NCBI GenBank assembly: GCA_031409955.1
Contig: JANNYF010000034.1
Coordinates: 14,432 to 78,431 of the forward strand
DNA: 64,000 nucleotides
Origin: JAFDVL01 sp031409955
Lineage (GTDB): Bacteria; Acidobacteriota; Blastocatellia; RBC074
Direction: 5' to 3'
A model generated the notes under the pieces. The model did not search any database. It was not told where the DNA came from and saw nothing but the letters and a program-made list of their open reading frames with translations. A program made the position numbers and the translations under genes. This document shows positions 58,544 through 64,000 of the stretch, one piece after another; positions within the stretch are counted from its first letter, which is position 1, and the number at the start of each line of letters is the position of its first letter.

Positions 58544-58832
58544 GAAACCTGAAAACGAAGAACCGATTCTAGCCTTTATTGACCGCATCGAAGACGACAT
58601 CGCGGTTCTCATCCTGAGCGATGAAACACCGCTTAACGTGCCGCGCAAACAATTGCCTGCCGATGCCAAAGAAGGCGATTATCTGCAAGTAACGTTCGAT
58701 GCGAAGACCGCCAAAGCGACAGCCTTCGTGCTGGATGACGAAGAGACTACCGCAGCACAAACCCGCGTCGCCGAATTGCAAGCTGAACTCTCGCCCGACG
58801 ATGAGGCTGCACCAATGAATATCAAATTATGA
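58536..58832 (+). CDS. DUF3006 domain protein
   Basis: 98 residues from ATG 58536. The core AFIDRIEDDIAVLILSDETPLNVPRKQLPADAKEGDYLQV (in parts) matches DUF3006, small proteins that are commonly encoded next to ComEC-like MBL hydrolases. Function unknown; they are predicted beta-rich. It overlaps the protease stop by 8 nt and purM by ATGA, so it is translated in a chain of coupled genes. The last 25 residues are acidic and helical. Confidence 0.85.
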   Translation: MAKKPENEEPILAFIDRIEDDIAVLILSDETPLNVPRKQLPADAKEGDYLQVTFDAKTAKATAFVLDDEETTAAQTRVAELQAELSPDDEAAPMNIKL

Positions 58833-59866
58833 ATCAATCCATTAGTTACAAAGACGCGGGCGTCAACATTGACGCCGCCAATGAAACCACTGCCCGCATC
58901 AAGCAAATCGCCCGCCGCACGTTCAATGAACGTGTGTTGTCCGACATCGGCAGCTTCGGCGGCATGTTCAGCGCCGCCTTCACAGACACGCGCGATCCCG
59001 TGTTAGTAGCGAGTTGCGACGGCGTGGGTACGAAGCTCAAAATCGCTTTTGCCGCAGGCATCCACAATACAGTTGGCTATGATCTCGTGTCGCACTGCTT
59101 CAACGATATTCTGGTGCAGGGCGCGAAACCGCTGTTCTTTATGGATTACATTGCGACGGGCAAGCTTGAACCGGAAATCGTGGAGCAACTCATCGAAGGC
59201 ATGGCGCGCGCGTGCAGCGAAGGCGGTTGCGCGTTGCTGGGCGGCGAGACTGCCGAAATGCCGGGCTTTTATACCGACGGCGAATACGACATCGCGGGCT
59301 TTATTGTCGGCGTCGTGGATCGCCGCAAGGTCATCAACGGCTCGCGCATTGTCGCGGGTGATGTGGTGCTGGGTTTGCCTTCCGTTGGCTTGCACACGAA
59401 CGGCTACAGTTTGGCGCGCAAGCTTTTGTTGGATGTGGCGGGCTATCAAATAGACACGCACATCGAAGAACTGGGCTGCACAGTTGGCGTAGAGTTGCTC
59501 AAACATCACAAGAGTTATTTGCCTGCTCTCACCCGTTTGATTGACCACGAAGGTGTTATCAAAGGCTTGGCGCACATCACAGGTGGCGGCCTGGTTGAAA
59601 ATATTCCGCGTATCTTGCCGATCAATGTGGACGTAGCTTTGCGCGACGGAAGCTGGCCCGTGTTGCCCGTGTATGACCTGATGCAAAAGATCGGTAACGT
59701 GTCGTATGCCGAGATGCTGCGCACGTTCAATCTGGGCTTGGGCATGATCGTCATTACCAGTCGGCAATATGCGGACATGGTCAAAGATCAAATCGAACAA
59801 GCAGGCGAGGTTTATTACGAAGTGGGCGAAGTCATTGATGGCAATGGCAAGGTCGTGTTTGTTTGA
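58829..59866 (+). CDS. purM: Phosphoribosylformylglycinamidine cyclo-ligase
   Basis: 345 residues, normal for AIR synthetase. Motifs: SYKDAGVNIDAANETT, VASCDGVGTKLKIAF, CFNDILVQGAKPLFFMDYIATGKLE (in parts), CALLGGETAEMPGFY and ITGGGLVENIPRILP. The enzyme closes the imidazole ring in purine synthesis using ATP. It overlaps the DUF3006 gene by ATGA, and lies 1.9 kb downstream of purF, so the purine genes flank the MBL/aspartic-protease/DUF3006 block. A gap of 108 nt separates it from the S9 peptidase. Confidence 0.96.
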   Translation: MNQSISYKDAGVNIDAANETTARIKQIARRTFNERVLSDIGSFGGMFSAAFTDTRDPVLVASCDGVGTKLKIAFAAGIHNTVGYDLVSHCFNDILVQGAKPLFFMDYIATGKLEPEIVEQLIEGMARACSEGGCALLGGETAEMPGFYTDGEYDIAGFIVGVVDRRKVINGSRIVAGDVVLGLPSVGLHTNGYSLARKLLLDVAGYQIDTHIEELGCTVGVELLKHHKSYLPALTRLIDHEGVIKGLAHITGGGLVENIPRILPINVDVALRDGSWPVLPVYDLMQKIGNVSYAEMLRTFNLGLGMIVITSRQYADMVKDQIEQAGEVYYEVGEVIDGNGKVVFV

Positions 59867-59974
59867 GATGACTTCGTGCCGCAGCAAGAATTTCTGATCG
59901 AAATCGGAGCCACAGCAGTCAGCGAAAGCTAGATTGCCGGTTATTAATTACAGTGTGAATCACCTTATTAGGCT

Positions 59975-62512
59975 ATGAAATCTCACAAATTCACGGCTTT
60001 CTGCCTCAGCGTTCTTTTACTTCCTTACCAAATCTTTGCGCAACAACCAGCCACCAAAAAAATCGAGCTGACGATTGACAACATCATGCGCGGCCCCGAA
60101 TTGGTCGGGCATGCGCCGATGGATGTGCGCTGGTCGCAAGACAGTCAGCGCGTCTATTTTCGCTGGAAGCAGGCGAATGAACCGCGCTTGAAGGAATTCG
60201 ATTGGTATGTCGTCGGACGCGATGGCAGCGGGTTGAAGAAGCTTTCCGAAGACGAAGCGAAACTGGCTGTGCCTCCGCTCGGCGAAATGTCGAAGGATAA
60301 AACGCGGACACTCTTCACCGAAGACGGCGACATCTTTCTCTTCGATCATGCCAAGAGCGAACGACGGCAACTCACCAAAACCACTGACATCGAAAGCAAT
60401 CCGCATTTCACTTTTGATCAGAAGCGCATCTACTTCACGCGACAAAACAATCTGTATGTACTGCCGCTGGATGGTGGCACGCTCACGCAAGTGACCGATA
60501 TTCGCAGCGGCGGCGCGGCTGCTGCTGCGCCTTCTGGCGCGGCGGTTGGCGGTGGTGGCGGCGCGGCGCGACAAAGCGGCGGTTCCGGCGAACAACAGAA
60601 AGGCACAGACAGTCAGGAGTTCATCAAAAAAGAAGAACGCGAGTTGCTCGAAGCCGTCCGCGAACGCGCACAACAACGCGAAGAACAAGAAGCCAAACGA
60701 AAGAAACGCGAAACGCGCAAACCTTTCAATGTGCCACCCGGACAATCTGTCGGCAGCCTGATGCTTGCGCCGGATGAAAAGTCTGTGATCGCTACGGTTT
60801 TTGAACCCGGCACGGGGGCGAAGAATAGCATTGTGCCGAATTACATTACGGAATCGGCTTATACCGAAGACATTCCGGCACGTAACAAAGTTGGCGACAA
60901 TCAATCCCGTTCGCGGATGGCTGTTATCAACGCCGAAACGGGCGAAGTGAAGTTCGTAGATCACGGCCTCAAAACCGAAGCGAAAGCACCGTCGTCAGCA
61001 CAGCCCGCTACGCCGCCTGATGCTGCGCAACAACGTGATGGTCAAACACCGCCCAGGCAAACAGAACGCCAGGCGGATCGGCAGGTGCAGCTTTCCGCGC
61101 TCGCTTGGTCTGAAGATGGAAAGAATGCCGTGCTGCAAGCGCGTGCGGCAGATAACAAAGATCGCTGGATTATGCAGCTTGATCCGGTAACTGCCAAAAC
61201 AAAGATTCTGTTCACCGAACACGATGACGCGTGGATCGGCGGCCCCGGCTCATTCACGTTGGGATGGTTGCCTGACAATAAGCGCGTATATTTTGTCTCT
61301 GAGCGTGACGGTTTCGCACATCTCTACACGATGGCTGTTGATGGTAGTGAGTCGAAGCAATTAACTGTGGGCAAATGGGAAGTGGCCCGCGTCGAAATCG
61401 CACCCGACAAATCGAAGTTTTACCTGACCACGAGCGAAGTTAGTTTCAGTGAGCGGCATTATTATGCAATGCCCTTCGACGGTGGTGAGCGCACAAAACT
61501 TACCACAATGCCCGGCAATAATCAGGTCGAGGTTTCGCCTGACGAATTAATGCAGGCGATCATTCGTTCGTACAGCAACAAACCGCCGGAACTCTATCTC
61601 GCGCCCAACAAACCGGGAGCCGAAGCCAGGCAAATCACGACTTCTCCTACGCCGGAATTTCTCTCGTACAATTGGATTGAGCCACCCATTGTAAACTTCA
61701 AAGCCCGCGATGGCGCAGACGTTCCGGCGCGCATTTACAAGCCGAAGAATTATCAAAAAGGTGGCGCGGCAGTTGTCTTCGTGCATGGCGCAGGTTATTT
61801 GCAGAACGTGCATAAATGGTGGAGCAGTTATTACCGCGAATATATGTTTCATCATTTGCTGATGGAACGCGGTTACTTGGTGCTGGATATTGATTACCGC
61901 GCCTCGGCGGGGTATGGGCGCGATTGGCGCACGGGGATTTATCGCCACATGGGCGGCAAAGATTTGAGCGATCACGTAGACGCGGCAAAATACCTGACCA
62001 GCGAACATGGCGTAGATGCCAAACGCATTGGCATTTACGGTGGCAGCTACGGCGGGTTCATCACGCTGATGGCGATGTTTACGGAACCTGATGTGTTTGC
62101 GGCAGGCGCGGCACTCAGGCCTGTGACGGATTGGGCGCACTACAATCACGGCTACACCTCCAACATTCTGAACAATCCGCAAGCCGATGCAGAAGCTTAT
62201 AAAAAAAGCTCACCGATTTACTTTGCACAGGGCTTGAAGGGCGCGTTACTGATTTGCCACGGGATGGTGGATGTCAATGTGCATTTCCAGGATTCTGTGC
62301 GGTTGGCACAACGGCTGATCGAACTTAAGAAAGAGAATTGGGAACTGGCGGTGTATCCGGTGGAAGATCACGGCTTTGAGCGTGCGTCGAGTTGGGCAGA
62401 TGAATACAAACGGATTCTCAAATTGTTTACCGACCATTTGCAGGGAGAAGTGCAATCATCATCAATGCAACGCCTGGAAAAAACAGTCTCATCGGCAAAG
62501 AAACGCAAATAG
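59975..62512 (+). CDS. S9 family prolyl oligopeptidase-like peptidase
   Basis: 845 residues. A signal peptide (about 5-22, ending FAQ) is followed by a WD-like propeller with GHAPMDVRWSQDSQRVYFRW and SERDGFAHLYTMAVDGSE, and the alpha/beta-hydrolase domain with the nucleophile GIYGGSYGGFITL (Ser about 692) and final His in VEDHGFERASSWADE. It would cleave small peptides in the periplasm, DPP-IV or acylaminoacyl-like. Residues about 175-210 hold a low-complexity Gly/Ala run (GGAAAAAPSGAAVGGGGGAA) and a Glu/Lys-rich helix that interrupt the propeller. It is probably monocistronic. Confidence 0.94.
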   Translation: MKSHKFTAFCLSVLLLPYQIFAQQPATKKIELTIDNIMRGPELVGHAPMDVRWSQDSQRVYFRWKQANEPRLKEFDWYVVGRDGSGLKKLSEDEAKLAVPPLGEMSKDKTRTLFTEDGDIFLFDHAKSERRQLTKTTDIESNPHFTFDQKRIYFTRQNNLYVLPLDGGTLTQVTDIRSGGAAAAAPSGAAVGGGGGAARQSGGSGEQQKGTDSQEFIKKEERELLEAVRERAQQREEQEAKRKKRETRKPFNVPPGQSVGSLMLAPDEKSVIATVFEPGTGAKNSIVPNYITESAYTEDIPARNKVGDNQSRSRMAVINAETGEVKFVDHGLKTEAKAPSSAQPATPPDAAQQRDGQTPPRQTERQADRQVQLSALAWSEDGKNAVLQARAADNKDRWIMQLDPVTAKTKILFTEHDDAWIGGPGSFTLGWLPDNKRVYFVSERDGFAHLYTMAVDGSESKQLTVGKWEVARVEIAPDKSKFYLTTSEVSFSERHYYAMPFDGGERTKLTTMPGNNQVEVSPDELMQAIIRSYSNKPPELYLAPNKPGAEARQITTSPTPEFLSYNWIEPPIVNFKARDGADVPARIYKPKNYQKGGAAVVFVHGAGYLQNVHKWWSSYYREYMFHHLLMERGYLVLDIDYRASAGYGRDWRTGIYRHMGGKDLSDHVDAAKYLTSEHGVDAKRIGIYGGSYGGFITLMAMFTEPDVFAAGAALRPVTDWAHYNHGYTSNILNNPQADAEAYKKSSPIYFAQGLKGALLICHGMVDVNVHFQDSVRLAQRLIELKKENWELAVYPVEDHGFERASSWADEYKRILKLFTDHLQGEVQSSSMQRLEKTVSSAKKRK

Positions 62513-63907
62513 CTGATGGTTTTATCTGCGACGTGGCAGCGCTTATTCCTGAGCGTGTCAGAGGTTGTTACTATTAAAGTGAGATATGGAACAGCACAAT
62601 CTTGCCATGTCTTTAATTCTATGTTGACAAACCATGAAAACACATGATAAACCCTCCCAAGGTTAGGCAGAAATAAATTACTAAATGAATTAAGAATTTT
62701 TGTAGTGATTGTTAAAGGGAAGTTGATAGAAGAGTTGGGTGCTGGTTATTTTCAATGTGGCTATCTTAATAACTATTATCTCCCACTAGTTTCTTACTGC
62801 AAAAATGACTTACCGAAGCCAGTTTTTTTGATTTACTACATTGAGATCGTCCTTGAGTCTAGTTCTGGGGTATAAGAATAGACAATTTATTCATCCAGGA
62901 GAGCAATTTCCTCCTTTTGCATCATAACTACTTGCTAGTGAAGCTTTGAAAGTTTATTGAATTTAGAGATAGGGTGATTGTCGTTCTGCTCTTCAGAAGC
63001 AGCAATCATTCATATTTTTATTGGTCATAGTAGAACTTTATCAAGATACTCAGGGGTAATGTGGGGTATGTTGGCAATTCACTTGAAAAGCGATGGGGGA
63101 ATAATCATGGCGGGGTGTCATGATCGTTACTTGTGGATGCCGAGTAAAACGGCCTTCTATAACCAACTATAAAGTCCTTCTGCTTTCTGATTTTCCAGAA
63201 ACTAATCGCTAAAAAAGTCGGCAATAATCGAATACTAACAACAAAGTGTCAGATGACATTATGTTCTTGTGTCTTAGTTACTACGGCGAAGAAGTGACCG
63301 GAGACTGCTTATTCTTGCGAAGAAAGGCTGGTGTATAAATTGTTTGTTTGATTTGTAAATGGTGAATAGAATATAGGTGATTTAATGAGCAAAGATGGAA
63401 TAGAGAACTGAACCGGGTCTGAAAAACAGGATCAGCAATATCCCATCTTTGCTTCCCCTAATCTCCCAAAGAGAGACTGGATGCGAAAAGTATAATGAAG
63501 CTTGCTTAATCAAGCAACTCAAACTTGTTCTGGTGCCATCAGGACAGCTAAACACAAGTTGCATCCATCCTCCCTACAAAAAGCCATTTTCTAAGCCGTG
63601 AAGGTTTGCTGATGGATTAGTCAAGGTTACGTAGCACTCAGTTTTGACTGATCCTGGCAACGAACAAAGCCTTTTCCCCTTTCTCGCTGTTAATGCCCAG
63701 TGTGTGCAAGTACACGACTGGGATACGCTTTTGCTGATCCGTCACGTTGTTGAGTCGAACGTGAATTGGCCGACGCGAGTACCATAACCTAGCTGTCTCG
63801 ACATGAGGTTTCCCGTCAGGGCTTGATATGCAGGAGAAGGTGTGTGTGAAGCATATCTAATAGATGTTCCGGTAAAGTCCGCGACCTTCTGGCATACTAC
63901 TTGAGCC
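62513..63907. other. AT-rich region without convincing genes
   Basis: From the peptidase stop onward the sequence becomes clearly AT-richer to about 63,600 and contains no ORF with codon character like the neighbours. A 74-codon reading frame without ATG spans about 62650-62873, and ORFs at 62978-63172 and 63382-63564 exist but have no recognised domain or ribosome site. On the minus strand at 63600-63909 two overlapping frames of about 55 codons (from ATG 63909, and one ending about 63640) look possibly coding. A degraded gene island, a mobile remnant or a misjoined contig are all possible. Confidence 0.55.
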
Positions 63908-64000
63908 ATGAAGACCTACAGATCAAAACTCAACCAGTGCAAGAACCTTGACCGTTTCAGCACACAGCAGGTCAAGGCCTTGTTTGGCTTTCATCCGGCG
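63908..64000 (+). CDS. Start of an unidentified ORF leaving the window
   Basis: The ORF begins at ATG 63908 and is open for 31 codons to the window end. Visible residues are MKTYRSKLNQCKNLDRFSTQ, then QVKALFGFHPA. The length and basic N-terminus could suit a transposase, but no catalytic motif is visible and no terminal repeat is seen upstream. No Shine-Dalgarno is present. A minus-strand frame of 55 codons begins at the overlapping ATG 63909, and only one of the two is likely real. Confidence 0.35.
   Translation, partial: MKTYRSKLNQCKNLDRFSTQQVKALFGFHPA

Noticed and set aside
63601..63907. Group II intron or insertion-sequence end in the tail
   Set aside because: A GTGTGC-like start and a partial ORF were considered, but no intron domain V, terminal repeats or catalytic motif are visible.

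Overview
This 64 kb window looks like a chromosomal segment of a moderately GC-rich Gram-negative bacterium, probably an Acidobacteriota member near Blastocatellia. The basis is an Oar-type TonB-dependent receptor, many lipoproteins and signal peptides, a four-helix-bundle S23-type protein, and intergenic tandem-repeat hairpins; the phylum is an inference from gene content, not a computed placement. No rRNA, tRNA, CRISPR array or complete insertion sequence was found. Most of the window is ordinary housekeeping sequence with short operons on both strands.

Layout. 0-9.3 kb: DinB C-terminus, an alkyltransferase-like repair protein, secreted proteins, YceI, an aldehyde dehydrogenase/B12-radical SAM pair, GNAT, four-helix bundle, a DUF4380-like protein and a thioredoxin fold without its cysteines. 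9.3-16 kb: PlsC, a sigma-54 activator, a large PqqD-like/M50/HlyD exporter and glgC. Between the exporter and glgC lies a noncoding stretch with a sigma-54-type promoter followed by four hairpins, best read as an unannotated small RNA. 16-24.4 kb: psuG, a cation efflux protein, a LolC/E-type permease, a lone receiver, xseAB behind a VapC-like pair, typA. 24.6-34.9 kb: DUF4129 protein, Oar-like receptor, gyrA, a TPR lipoprotein and an Hfq-like protein. 35-39.2 kb: a putative four-gene signalling operon (coiled coil, membrane BON-OmpA protein, Ras-like GTPase, histidine kinase). 39.2-46.4 kb: glutaminyl cyclase, ComEA, ComEC, rlmD, coaX. 46.7-54.4 kb: caspase-PEGA-TPR protein, birA, nadC, a Panacea-type pair, valS. 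54.7-62.5 kb: folE, purF, an MBL hydrolase, an aspartic-protease two-gene unit, DUF3006, purM, an S9 peptidase. 62.5-64 kb: AT-rich sequence without convincing genes, and the start of an ORF that leaves the window.

Two features cut across the window. First, intergenic gaps repeatedly hold palindromes whose arms are tandem 7- or 9-nt units (near 213, 2141, 6757, 7481, 35724, 43315, 54505 and 55353), alongside larger MITE/REP-like palindromes at 40331, 45411 and 46530. Second, one such repeat family appears to have been taken into the start of two genes (24659 and 33416), where it encodes the signal-peptide core; both proteins share PVATVCLLIF.

The strongest candidates for undescribed biology are the sigma-54 small RNA beside the peptide-exporter-like gene, the OmpA/GTPase/kinase envelope module, the Panacea/two-TM pair, the aspartic-protease unit, and the repeat-derived signal peptides.
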